Assembly (NCBI GenBank): GCA_902761055.1
Contig: CACWIS010000024.1
Coordinates: forward strand, 1 to 43,443
Length of the DNA stretch: 43,443 nt
Reading direction: 5' to 3'
Origin: Oscillospiraceae bacterium
Lineage (GTDB): Bacteria; Bacillota; Clostridia; Oscillospirales; Oscillospiraceae
Made by a program: the position numbers and the translations under genes. Of the stretch, positions 6,424 to 14,356 are shown piece after piece. The notes beneath the pieces were generated by a model that made no database searches, had not been told where the DNA came from, and saw nothing but the letters and a program-made list of their open reading frames with translations. Positions within the stretch are counted from its first letter, which is position 1, and every line of letters begins with the position of its first letter.

Positions 6424-7497
6424 TTATACGTTGAAGCGGAACATCGTCACGTCGCCGTCGGCCATGACGTAGTCCTTGCCCTCGAGCCGGAACAGGCCCT
6501 TTTCCTTCGCGGCCGCCATGCTGCCGCAGGCCTTGAGGTCCTCGAAGGCGACGATCTCGGCGCGGATGAAGCCGCGCTCGATGTCGGTGTGGATCTTGCC
6601 GGCGGCCTTCGGCGCCTTCGTGCCCTTCACGATCGTCCAGGCGTGCACGTCGTCCTCGCCGGCGGTGAGGAAGGAGATGTAGCCCAGCAGCTCGTAAGAG
6701 GTCTTGATCAGGCGGTCGAGCCCGGTCTCGGTGAGGCCGAGGTCGGCCATGAACATCTCCGCCTCCTCAGCGTCGAGCCCGGCGATGTCCTCCTCGAATT
6801 TGGCCGCGACGGGCAGCACCGCCGCGCCCTGTTTTTCCGCATGCGCGGAGAGCGCCTTGAAATTGGCGTTGTCCGCGAGCGCCGCCATGCCGCTCTCGTC
6901 CATGTTCGCGGCGTAGATCACGGGCTTGACGGTCAGCAGGCCGCCGTCGGTCAGGATATCCCGGTCCTCGTCGGTGAAGACAAAGTCGCGCGCGGGCTTC
7001 TCGGCCTCAAGGTGCGCGAGCAGCGCCTCGCACATCTCGACCTCCCGCTTGAACTTTTTGTCGCCGCTCTTTGCGTTTTTCTTCGCGCGCTCGAGCCGGC
7101 GCTCGACGATCTCGATATCGGCGAGGATCAGCTCCAGCTCGAAGCTCTCGGCGTCGCGCACGGCGTCGGCCGGCTCGAGGAAAATGCTCTCGTCGTCGAA
7201 GCAGCGCACGACCTCGACGAGCGCGTCGACCTGGCGGATGGCCTGGAAGACCTCGCTGCCCTTGCCGCCGCTCGCCACGCCCGGGACGTCGACGAATTCG
7301 ATCGTCGCGGGGCTGTATTTCTTCGGGTGATAGTATTCGGCCAGCCAGTCGAGCCGCTCGTCGGGCACCTTCGCCACGCCGACGTTGGGCTTCGCCCCGG
7401 CCACGGTATAGGCGCCCGTCTCGGCCTTCGAGCCGGTGAGCGCGTTGAAAAGCGTCGTCTTGCCGACGTTCGGCAGACCCACGATGCCTAATTTCAT
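6424..7497 (-). CDS. ychF: Redox-regulated ATPase YchF (Obg-like)
   Basis: A 357-residue P-loop protein of the Obg/YchF family. The P-loop GLPNVGKT is at residues 7-14, and the DVPGV switch motif lies near 69-73, followed by GGKGSEVFQ. A helical insertion follows (about 130-200), and the last 85 or so residues form the TGS domain (DDVHAWTIVKGTKAPKAAG). YchF proteins prefer ATP, associate with ribosomes and affect stress responses and translation initiation. Length is close to the usual 363. AAGGAGA precedes the ATG by about 10 bases. The promoter at 7537-7565 is divergent from that of the P-loop ATPase gene. Confidence 0.96.
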   Translation of the reverse strand: MKLGIVGLPNVGKTTLFNALTGSKAETGAYTVAGAKPNVGVAKVPDERLDWLAEYYHPKKYSPATIEFVDVPGVASGGKGSEVFQAIRQVDALVEVVRCFDDESIFLEPADAVRDAESFELELILADIEIVERRLERAKKNAKSGDKKFKREVEMCEALLAHLEAEKPARDFVFTDEDRDILTDGGLLTVKPVIYAANMDESGMAALADNANFKALSAHAEKQGAAVLPVAAKFEEDIAGLDAEEAEMFMADLGLTETGLDRLIKTSYELLGYISFLTAGEDDVHAWTIVKGTKAPKAAGKIHTDIERGFIRAEIVAFEDLKACGSMAAAKEKGLFRLEGKDYVMADGDVTMFRFNV

Positions 7498-7536
7498 CTT
7501 GTTCGCGTCTCCTTCTTCGGATGCTTCCGGAGGAAA

Positions 7537-7565
7537 AGTATATCACAGCGCGGAGCTTTTCACAA
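7537..7565 (-). promoter_or_regulatory. Sigma-A promoter of ychF
   Basis: The minus strand has TTGTGA (7560-7565), a 17-base spacer and TATACT (7537-7542), about 40 bases from the ychF ATG. It lies back to back with the plus-strand promoter at 7583-7611. Confidence 0.75.
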
Positions 7566-7582
7566 GAGCGCGGCCGCAGCTC

Positions 7583-7611
7583 TTTACAAAAGAGCGCTTT
7601 CTTTTTATACT
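7583..7611 (+). promoter_or_regulatory. Sigma-A promoter of the ATPase-Sel1 operon
   Basis: The plus strand has TTTACA (7583-7588), a 17-base spacer and TATACT (7606-7611). The expected start near 7618 rules out the in-frame GTG at 7615 and supports ATG 7633 as the first codon. Confidence 0.8.
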
Positions 7612-7632
7612 GGTGTGCGTGAGGTGAGGCGC

Positions 7633-8340
7633 ATGAAAAAGATCGTTATCCTGATCGGCAACTACGGCTCCGGCAAAACGGAGATCGCGCTGAATCTGGC
7701 CGTACAGTCGGCGGCCGAGGGCAAGCGGACGCAGGTCGTCGACCTGGACAAGATCAACGACTATTTCCGCATGTCCGATCACGTCAAGCTGCTCGACGAG
7801 AAGAAGATCAATCTCGTCTCGCCCACCTTCGCGGGCGCGGGCCTGACGCAGACCAATATGAGCGCCGCGGTCGCCAGCGCCTTCGCGCAGGACTGGGATC
7901 TGGTCGTCTTCGACGTCGGCGGCGATCCCGCGGGCGCGATGTCGCTCGCGCGCTATCACAGCGATTTCGCCGCGCTCGAGCCGGGCCAGCTCGAGGTCTG
8001 GGACATCATCAACGTCCGCCGTCCCATGTCCGAGACGCCGGAGAAGATCCTCAAGCTCAAGGCCGACATGGAGGGCTTCGCCCGCCAGACGGTCACGGGC
8101 TTCGTCCACAACTCGAACCTGCAGATCTGGGCCAGCGCGCAGGACCTGCGCGACGGCTATCCCGTCGTGAAGGCCGCAAGCGAGATGAGCGGCATCCCGA
8201 TCGTGTACACCACCGGAAAAGCGCCCTTTCTGGAGGAATTCCTGCGCGGCGAAGGGCTGGACGAGAAATACGTCGGCAGGCCGCTCCCGCTCGTGACCTA
8301 TATGCAGCGCAGCTGGGACAGCTTCACGAACGGGATCTGA
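7633..8340 (+). CDS. P-loop ATPase of CobQ/ParA-like fold
   Basis: A 235-residue cytoplasmic ATPase. The Walker A motif GNYGSGKT is at residues 9-16, and a Walker B-like strand WDLVVFDVGGD lies near 92-102. The VVDLDKINDYFR segment follows the pattern of SIMIBI ATPases in which a strand after the P-loop helix carries the catalytic Asp. There are no membrane segments and no C-terminal domain. I have seen similar ATPases in Clostridia with unassigned function. The ATG at 7633 has GAGGTGA upstream. It is followed after 18 bases by the Sel1-repeat gene, so the two are probably co-transcribed and may act together, perhaps with the ATPase driving or loading the repeat scaffold. That last point is inference only. 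Confidence 0.82.
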   Translation: MKKIVILIGNYGSGKTEIALNLAVQSAAEGKRTQVVDLDKINDYFRMSDHVKLLDEKKINLVSPTFAGAGLTQTNMSAAVASAFAQDWDLVVFDVGGDPAGAMSLARYHSDFAALEPGQLEVWDIINVRRPMSETPEKILKLKADMEGFARQTVTGFVHNSNLQIWASAQDLRDGYPVVKAASEMSGIPIVYTTGKAPFLEEFLRGEGLDEKYVGRPLPLVTYMQRSWDSFTNGI

Positions 8341-8358
8341 ACGCATCAAGGAGAAAGC

Positions 8359-10632
8359 ATGAGCGAATCGATTGAACAGCGCCCCGGGGAACAGGGCTAT
8401 TCGGGCGCGCACGAGGTCGTCTTCATCGCGCCGGAGTTCCTGCAGGCCGCGCAGCAGCGGCAGGACCGTCTCGGAGCGCTGCGCGAGGCGGCCGGGAGCG
8501 GCGACCAGGCCGCGCTGCTGGAGCTCGGGATCTACGATCTCGGCGATCTCGGCGGTCCGCCGCGCAATGCGGAAGAGGCCTTTTCCTGCCTGTCGCGTCT
8601 GCCGGAGGACAACGCGGCGGGGCGCTATTATCTGTCCTATTGCTACGACCGCGGCGTCGGCACGGCGGCGGACGTCGCGCGCGCCTTCACGCTGCTCTCC
8701 GAGTCCGCCGAGAGCGGCTTTGCGCCCGCGCTCTGTGCGCTCGGCCTGTGCTTTGAGAACGGCCACGGGACCGAGAAGGACCTCCCGCGGGCGGCCGAGC
8801 TGTACCGCGCCGCGGCGGACAAGGGCTTTGCTCCCGCCATGAGCAATCTCGGCGTGCTCCTGCTCGACGGCGCCGGCACGGAGCAGAACGCCGAAGAAGC
8901 CTCCGCTCTCTTCGCCCGGGCCGCCGCGCTGGGCCAGCCGCGCGCGCAGTTCCTGCTGGGCCTGTGTTATGAGTCCGGTCGCGGCGCGCCGTGCGATCCG
9001 CGCAAGGCGCTTTCCCTGTATGAGCAGGCCGCCGGGCAGGGCTTTGACGAGGCTGTCTGCGCGCAGGGCGTGCTGTATTTCCACGGCGTCGGCACGGAGC
9101 AGGACCGCGAGAAGGCCTACTCCCTCTTCCGCGCCGCGGCGGACCGGGGCCTTCCCCGCGCGCAGTACTTCACCGCGCGCTGTCTCGACGACGGAACGGG
9201 TACGGCGGCAGACGAGGCGGAGGCCTACCGCTTCTATGCGCTTGCGGCAATGAACGGCTACGCCGACGCGATGTTCCGCGCGGGGCTCTGCTGCGCCTGC
9301 GGGCACGGCACTCCGAAGGACGACGCGCAGGCCGCGACCTGGTGGCAGCGCGGCGAGGCCTGCGGCGAGCTGCGCTCGACGGCGCAGCTGGGCGTGTGCT
9401 ACGAGACCGGGCGCGGCGTGGCGGAAGACATGGACCGCGCCATCGAGCTGTACACAAAGGCGGCCGAGCTCGGCGGCGCGGAGGGCCAGTGCAACCTCGG
9501 CGTGCTGTACTACTACGGCACCGGCGTCGAGGAGGACGACGCGAAGGCCGTGGAGCTGTTCCGGAAGGCGGCGGAGCAGGGCCTGCCGCGCGCGCAGTTT
9601 TTCCTCGGTCTCGAGTACGAGGCCGGACGCGGCGTGGAAAAGGACCGGGAGAAGGCCGCGCAGCTCTACCGCACGGCCGCGGAGCAGGGCTTCGCCCCCG
9701 CGATCCGCGCGCTGGGCGTGTGTTACGAAAACGGGATCGGCGTGGAGCGAAACGTCGCGCGCGCCGCCGAGCTGTACGACGACGCGGCAAAGCGCGGGGA
9801 CGTATTTGCCTCCTACTTTCTCGGCAATCTCTGTTATTTCGGCGAAGGGGTCGAAAAAGACCTGGAGCGCGCACGCGACCTCTATCGCTTCGCCGCCGAG
9901 CAGGGGCACGCGGGCGCGCAGTGCCAGTACGGTCTCTTTTTCGATCTCGGCTGCGCCTGCGAGGAGGACCCGGCCGAAGCCCGCCGCTGGTATCAGAAGG
10001 CGGCGGACCAGGATCATGCGGCGGCGACCGCGCATCTCGCCTCGATGGCGGAGCTTGGCCGCGCCTGTCAGAAGGACCCCCGGCTCGCCGTCGAGCTGTA
10101 CGAAAAGGCCTACTCTCTCGGTCTCCGGAAGGCCGCGATCGCGCTCGGGGATATGTACCTGAACGGCAAGGGTGTGAAGCGCGACCGCAGGAAGGCAAGG
10201 GAATGGTACGAAAAGGGCGGAGGCGAGCCCGACAGGCTGAAAAAGGAGCGGCAGCACGCCAACGCCGTCGGCCACTGGATGCTGCGCGTGCTCGCGGACG
10301 CCGCGCTGGTCGGCTGCTTCTTCGCCGGGATCAGCGGCTTTTCCCTCGACGGAGGCCGGGAGGATCTTATCGGCGCGGCCTATCTCGGCGCCGTCGCGCT
10401 GATGTTCCACGCGCTGGCACGGTATATGCGCCCGAAGGATCCGAAGCGCGCGCCGCGCTGGCTGCATCTCCTCCTCGCTTCGCTTTTGCTGATCCTGCTG
10501 CTGGGCATCGTGTCGGTGTTCCTCGGCGGCGGGGTCGTCGATCCGGTGGACGTCTGGATCGTGAGCTGGATCGCCGCGCTGATCGCACTCGCCGCCTGGC
10601 GCGGCTTCCGAAAACCGAAAGAAAACGCTTGA
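8359..10632 (+). CDS. Sel1-repeat (TPR-like) membrane protein
   Basis: A 757-residue protein. From about residue 85 to 625 it consists of roughly 15 tandem Sel1-like repeats of 36 residues, each with the pattern A-YxLGxxYExGxGVxxDxxKAxxLYxxAAxQG (for example YETGRGVAEDMDRAIELYTK). Such alpha-solenoids scaffold protein complexes. After a basic stretch (KARE...KKERQ) come about four hydrophobic segments (residues 640-745), so the solenoid should be cytoplasmic and anchored by its C-terminus. AAGGAG precedes the ATG. A bidirectional terminator follows. The repeats differ in sequence, so this is an old array rather than a recent expansion. The partner is unknown; the upstream ATPase is the first candidate. 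Confidence 0.9.
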   Translation: MSESIEQRPGEQGYSGAHEVVFIAPEFLQAAQQRQDRLGALREAAGSGDQAALLELGIYDLGDLGGPPRNAEEAFSCLSRLPEDNAAGRYYLSYCYDRGVGTAADVARAFTLLSESAESGFAPALCALGLCFENGHGTEKDLPRAAELYRAAADKGFAPAMSNLGVLLLDGAGTEQNAEEASALFARAAALGQPRAQFLLGLCYESGRGAPCDPRKALSLYEQAAGQGFDEAVCAQGVLYFHGVGTEQDREKAYSLFRAAADRGLPRAQYFTARCLDDGTGTAADEAEAYRFYALAAMNGYADAMFRAGLCCACGHGTPKDDAQAATWWQRGEACGELRSTAQLGVCYETGRGVAEDMDRAIELYTKAAELGGAEGQCNLGVLYYYGTGVEEDDAKAVELFRKAAEQGLPRAQFFLGLEYEAGRGVEKDREKAAQLYRTAAEQGFAPAIRALGVCYENGIGVERNVARAAELYDDAAKRGDVFASYFLGNLCYFGEGVEKDLERARDLYRFAAEQGHAGAQCQYGLFFDLGCACEEDPAEARRWYQKAADQDHAAATAHLASMAELGRACQKDPRLAVELYEKAYSLGLRKAAIALGDMYLNGKGVKRDRRKAREWYEKGGGEPDRLKKERQHANAVGHWMLRVLADAALVGCFFAGISGFSLDGGREDLIGAAYLGAVALMFHALARYMRPKDPKRAPRWLHLLLASLLLILLLGIVSVFLGGGVVDPVDVWIVSWIAALIALAAWRGFRKPKENA

Positions 10633-10672
10633 AAAACGAGAGGGCTTCCGGACGGAAGCCCTCTCGTTTTCT
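10632..10672. terminator. Bidirectional terminator between Sel1 gene and asd
   Basis: A 13-bp stem, CGAGAGGGCTTCC with its complement (10637-10666), has a T-run on both strands. It ends the plus-strand Sel1 operon and the minus-strand hom-lysC-asd operon. Confidence 0.93.
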
Positions 10673-10683
10673 CTGCGGACGGA

Positions 10684-11691
10684 TCACTTCTTCTCCGCCA
10701 GCAGTCTGAGGATCTGCACGGCGTTCGAGGCCGCGCCCTTGCGGATCTGGTCGCCGCAGCACCAGAGCGTGAGGCCGCGCTCGTCGGTGAGGTCCTCGCG
10801 GATGCGGCCGACCCAGACGAGGTCCTGGTCGGTCGTGTCCAGCGGCGTGGGATAGCAGCGGCCCTCGTAGTCCTCGATCAGCCTTACGCCCGGGAAGGCG
10901 GCGACGGCGGCCTTCGCATCCTCAACGGAGACCTTCTCCTTCGTGCGCAGCGTCACGGCGATGGAGTGCGAGCGCATGACCGGCACGCGCACGCAGGTGC
11001 AGTTGACCTTCAGCGCGGGGCAGTGCAGGATGCGGCGGCCCTCGTTCTGCATCTTCATCTCTTCCTTGGTGTAGTCGTTGCCGTAGGGCGCGTCGATGAA
11101 GGGGATGACGTTCATCGCGATCTGCGCGGCGAAGGTCCTGACCACGGGCTTCTCGCCCTTGGCGAGCGCGGCCATCTGGGCGTCGAGCTCCGCGATGCCC
11201 GCCTGCCCCGCGCCGGAGACGGCCTGGTAGGTGCACACCACCATGTTCTCGATCTCCGAGAGCTTCGCGATGCCGGCCACGGCCATGAGCGCGATGATCG
11301 TGCAGCAGTTCGGGTTCGCGATGAGGCCCTTGTTTTCAAAGGCGTCGGCGCCGTTGATCTCCGGCACGACGAGCGGTACCTCCGGCTCGAGGCGGAAGGC
11401 CGAGCTGTTGTCGATGTAGACCGCGCCGCTTTTGCGGATCGCGGGGGCGAAGCGGCGGGACATGTCGCCCTCGACCGCGCCGAGCACGAAGTCGAGCCCT
11501 TCGAAGCTCTCGTCCGTGGCCGCCTGAATGGCGACGTCTTTGCCCTTGAATCTGATGAGCGTGCCCGCGCTGCGCGCGCTGGCGAGCGGCCGCAGCTCCG
11601 CGACCGGGATGTCGTATTCCTCGAGGATCTTCAGCATTTCCTGCCCGACGGCGCCCGTTGCGCCGAGGACGGCGATCTTGAGTTCTTTCAT
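10684..11691 (-). CDS. asd: Aspartate-semialdehyde dehydrogenase
   Basis: A 335-residue NADP-dependent enzyme that reduces aspartyl phosphate to aspartate semialdehyde, the branch point to lysine and to homoserine. GATGAVG (10-16) is the nucleotide-binding loop. The catalytic Cys is in ANPNCCTII (Cys129). CTYQAVSGAGQAG and the His in MRSHSIAV are other family motifs. The length is normal. I start at ATG 11691, eight bases after AAGGAGA; an upstream in-frame ATG overlaps the lysC stop but has no site. It is the last gene of hom-lysC-asd, 17 bases after lysC. Confidence 0.97.
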   Translation of the reverse strand: MKELKIAVLGATGAVGQEMLKILEEYDIPVAELRPLASARSAGTLIRFKGKDVAIQAATDESFEGLDFVLGAVEGDMSRRFAPAIRKSGAVYIDNSSAFRLEPEVPLVVPEINGADAFENKGLIANPNCCTIIALMAVAGIAKLSEIENMVVCTYQAVSGAGQAGIAELDAQMAALAKGEKPVVRTFAAQIAMNVIPFIDAPYGNDYTKEEMKMQNEGRRILHCPALKVNCTCVRVPVMRSHSIAVTLRTKEKVSVEDAKAAVAAFPGVRLIEDYEGRCYPTPLDTTDQDLVWVGRIREDLTDERGLTLWCCGDQIRKGAASNAVQILRLLAEKK

Positions 11692-11708
11692 GGCTTGTTC
11701 TCCTTTCA

Positions 11709-13022
11709 TCAACCGGCGAAGCCGTCGTACAAGACGCGGATGGCCGTTTCAAAGTCCCTGTTGTCCACGCCCACGGTGATGGCCAGCTCATCCGCGCCCT
11801 GGGCGATGGTGCGGATGTTGACGCCCACATCGCCCAGCGCCTTGAACAGGCGGCCGGAAATGCCGGGGCGGGAGCTCATCTTGCGGCCGACGGCCGCGAC
11901 GAGCGCGATGTCGTCCTGTACGCGGATATCGTCCGGGCGGCAGGTCTTGCGCAGGTCGGCCAGGATGTCGTAGAGCGCGTCGCCCATGACGGCCGAGGAC
12001 GAGACCAGCGCGAAGCTGTCGAGACCGAGCGTGATGTGCTCGACCGGGACGTGATAGCGGTCCATGATCTCCAGCGCCCGGGAGAGCGTCAGATTCGTGC
12101 TCATGTCCCGTTTGGCGAGCGTGATGATCGTGAAGTTGCGCTTGCCCGCGATGCCGGTGATGAAGCGCTCGCCGTTGTCACGGTCGTCCGCGCCCTCGAC
12201 GATGAGGGTGCCGGGATCGTCGGGCCGGTTGGTGTTGCGGATGTTCAGCGCGATGCCCTTGTCCTTGACCGGCTGGATCGACTCCTCGTGCATGACCGAG
12301 GCGCCCATGTAGGCCAGCTCGCGCAGCTCGGCGTAGGTGACCTTCTCGATGGGCCGCGGGTCGGGGACGATGCGCGGGTCGGCCATCAGGATGCCGGAGA
12401 CGTCGGTCCAGTTCTCGTACACGTCCGCGCCGACGGCGGCCGCCGCGAGCGCGCCGGTGATGTCGCTGCCGCCGCGGCTCATGACCTTGATCTTGCCGGT
12501 CGGCAGCTTTCCGTAGAAGCCGGGGATCACGATCCTGCCGTTCTGCGCGAGCGCCGCGGCGATCGCCTTGTCGGTCCGATCGCGGTCGATCTGTCCGTCA
12601 AAGCCGAAAAAGATGCAGTCCGCCGCGTCGACGAAGCGGAAGCCGAGATACTCGGCCATCAGGCGGGAGGTGAAATACTCGCCGCGCGAGACCAGCTCGT
12701 CGACGCTCATGTCGCGGCTGAGCCGCGCGCGGAGCTTTTCCGTCTCGCCCTCGACGTCGAAGCGCAGGCCGAGCTGCGCGCGGATCTCGGCAAAGCGCTG
12801 CTCGACGGCGAGCATGATCTCGTCGCAGGACACGCCGTAGGTCAGATGCGCATGGCAGAGGTACAGCAGATCCGTCAGCTTGTGGTCGTCCGCGCTGCGC
12901 TTGCCGGCGGCCGACACGACCACGACCCGGCGGGAGGGGTCCGCTTCTATTATATTTTTGACCTTTTCAAACTGTTCCGCACCGGCGACCGAGGAGCCGC
13001 CGAACTTTGCGACCTTCAGCAT
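11709..13022 (-). CDS. lysC: Aspartate kinase
   Basis: A 437-residue aspartokinase that phosphorylates aspartate, the first committed step to lysine, threonine and methionine. KFGGSSV (5-11) is the signature, and VMSRGGSD plus the TDVSG segment complete the kinase domain (to about 280). Two ACT domains follow (about 300-437, with FTIITLAKRDMS and ISGRLFKALGDVGVNIRTIA), so feedback inhibition by an end product is expected; Thr or Lys cannot be told apart by eye. Its ATG is three bases after the hom stop, with GGAGG inside the hom 3' end, which points to coupled translation. Confidence 0.96.
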   Translation of the reverse strand: MLKVAKFGGSSVAGAEQFEKVKNIIEADPSRRVVVVSAAGKRSADDHKLTDLLYLCHAHLTYGVSCDEIMLAVEQRFAEIRAQLGLRFDVEGETEKLRARLSRDMSVDELVSRGEYFTSRLMAEYLGFRFVDAADCIFFGFDGQIDRDRTDKAIAAALAQNGRIVIPGFYGKLPTGKIKVMSRGGSDITGALAAAAVGADVYENWTDVSGILMADPRIVPDPRPIEKVTYAELRELAYMGASVMHEESIQPVKDKGIALNIRNTNRPDDPGTLIVEGADDRDNGERFITGIAGKRNFTIITLAKRDMSTNLTLSRALEIMDRYHVPVEHITLGLDSFALVSSSAVMGDALYDILADLRKTCRPDDIRVQDDIALVAAVGRKMSSRPGISGRLFKALGDVGVNIRTIAQGADELAITVGVDNRDFETAIRVLYDGFAG

Positions 13023-13025
13023 CGT

Positions 13026-14174
13026 TCAATCCTCCATCGCGGCGAAAAAGACCGCCGCGCCGCTCTCGCGCAGCGCTTTGACGCGCGCGTGCATGTCCGT
13101 GACCGCAAGCGGCTCCGTCACGCCGCGCAGCAGCGCGCCGTCGAGCTCCTTTTCCGCGAGCGGCAGCGCGTCGGCGCAGGCCGCCGGCAGGCGCACATAG
13201 TAGCGGCAGGAGCAGACGCTGTTGTCCGCCGCGACGCGCTCGCAGCTCGCCTTCATCATCGTGCGGCGGCCGTGGGCGATGTCGCTGAGGTCGCGCACGA
13301 CGGCGGAGGCCGTCGGGTAGCGGCCCGCGCCCTGGCCGATGAGGAGGATGTCGCCCGCGTTCTCGCCGCGGTACTTGGCCATGTTGAAGTTCTGCAGCAC
13401 CGAGGCCTCCGGCGAGGAGGCGGCGAGCAGATACGGCTGGACGAAGGCATAGATCCGTCCGTCCCCGCTCTCGCCGCCGCGCACCAGCAGGCGCAGCACG
13501 AGGCCCTTCGCCTGAAAATGCTTCACGTCCGCGGCCGTGACCGACTCGATCCCCTCGAGCGAGAAGCCCTCGCAGGGCAGCTTGTCATAGGCGACGGCGC
13601 AGGCCAGCATGATCTTGCGCAGCGCGTCGAGCCCCGAGACGTCGGCCGTCGGGTCGGCCTCGGCGTAGCCGAGGGCCTGCGCCTGGCGCAGGGCGTCGCC
13701 GTAGTCCATGCCGCTGCGCTGCATCGAGTCGAGCATGAAGTTCGTCGTGCCGTTGAGGATGCCGCCGAGCGCGAGGATGCGGTCGCTCTCCGCGGCGAGG
13801 GCCAGGTTGTGCAGGAAGGGCACCGCGCCGCCGCAGGCCGCGCTGAACAGGAAGCCGACGCCCTTTTCCGCCGCGAGCTTCGCCAGCTCCGGCCCGCGGG
13901 CCGCGACGAGGGCCTTGTTGGAGGTGACCGCGTGCTTGCCCGCGCGCAGCGCCGCCGAGAGGTAGCTGTACGCGGGCTCGACGCCGCCCATGACCTCGAC
14001 GACCGCGTCCACGCTCTCGTCCGCGCAGATCTCCTCGATCGAGCAGACCTTGAAGGGCTTGTCCGCCTTGCCGGGCCGCACGAGCACCTTGCCGAGCTCC
14101 AGCCCCTCGGCCGCCTCGATCATCTCACAGACGCCGACGCCGACGGTACCGTATCCCAAAACCGATACTTTCAT
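13026..14174 (-). CDS. hom: Homoserine dehydrogenase
   Basis: A 382-residue NAD(P)-dependent enzyme that reduces aspartate semialdehyde to homoserine. The N-terminal Rossmann motif is GYGTVGVGV (7-15). The catalytic domain has LNGTTNFML and the signature GYAEADPTADVSGLDALRK, with its substrate-binding residues. There is no separate C-terminal ACT domain; the tail after about 300 is short, so allosteric control may be weak or lie in LysC. GAGGAG precedes the ATG. It is the first gene of hom-lysC-asd and is divergent from thrC-thrB. Confidence 0.95.
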   Translation of the reverse strand: MKVSVLGYGTVGVGVCEMIEAAEGLELGKVLVRPGKADKPFKVCSIEEICADESVDAVVEVMGGVEPAYSYLSAALRAGKHAVTSNKALVAARGPELAKLAAEKGVGFLFSAACGGAVPFLHNLALAAESDRILALGGILNGTTNFMLDSMQRSGMDYGDALRQAQALGYAEADPTADVSGLDALRKIMLACAVAYDKLPCEGFSLEGIESVTAADVKHFQAKGLVLRLLVRGGESGDGRIYAFVQPYLLAASSPEASVLQNFNMAKYRGENAGDILLIGQGAGRYPTASAVVRDLSDIAHGRRTMMKASCERVAADNSVCSCRYYVRLPAACADALPLAEKELDGALLRGVTEPLAVTDMHARVKALRESGAAVFFAAMED

Positions 14175-14220
14175 GCTTTTCTCCTCTCTCTTCCCGCAGG
14201 AAATCCGCGAGAAAAAGACA

Positions 14221-14270
14221 CTTGTTTTTTTGACGCGAACAGTGTATCATAAGGCCTGTGAAAAAACAAG
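14221..14270. promoter_or_regulatory. Symmetric overlapping promoters for hom and thrC
   Basis: A perfect 10-bp inverted repeat (CTTGTTTTTT at 14221-14230, AAAAAACAAG at 14261-14270) is separated by 30 bases. Each arm holds a TTGTTT -35. On the plus strand TTGTTT (14222-14227), a 17-base spacer and TATCAT (14245-14250) point to thrC. On the minus strand TTGTTT (14264-14269), a 17-base spacer and TACACT (14241-14246) point to hom. The two -10 boxes overlap by two bases, so the promoters should exclude each other. Leaders would be about 100 and 60 bases. I see no T-box or lysine riboswitch here. Confidence 0.65.
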
Positions 14271-14356
14271 CCTCCCGTCGGCTTTTCCACAAAAGGGTAG
14301 AAATCTTCCCTCTTTTGCGGTATTCTGTTAGTTAAGATCAACAGAGGTGATGCGTT

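Noticed and set aside
7543-10467. A 974-codon open frame antisense to the Sel1-repeat gene
   Set aside because: It has no family match, is Arg-, Ala- and Gly-rich, and exists because GC-rich repeat codons lack stops on the other strand. The plus-strand frame has clear Sel1 repeats, a ribosome-binding site and a promoter.
11966-14252. Long plus-strand open frames opposite lysC and hom
   Set aside because: These are shadows of GC-rich coding DNA. The minus-strand genes have complete signatures.
14280-14356. T-box or lysine riboswitch before thrC
   Set aside because: No T-box GGTGG-ACCGCG sequence, no terminator stem and no lysine-riboswitch-like fold can be seen.
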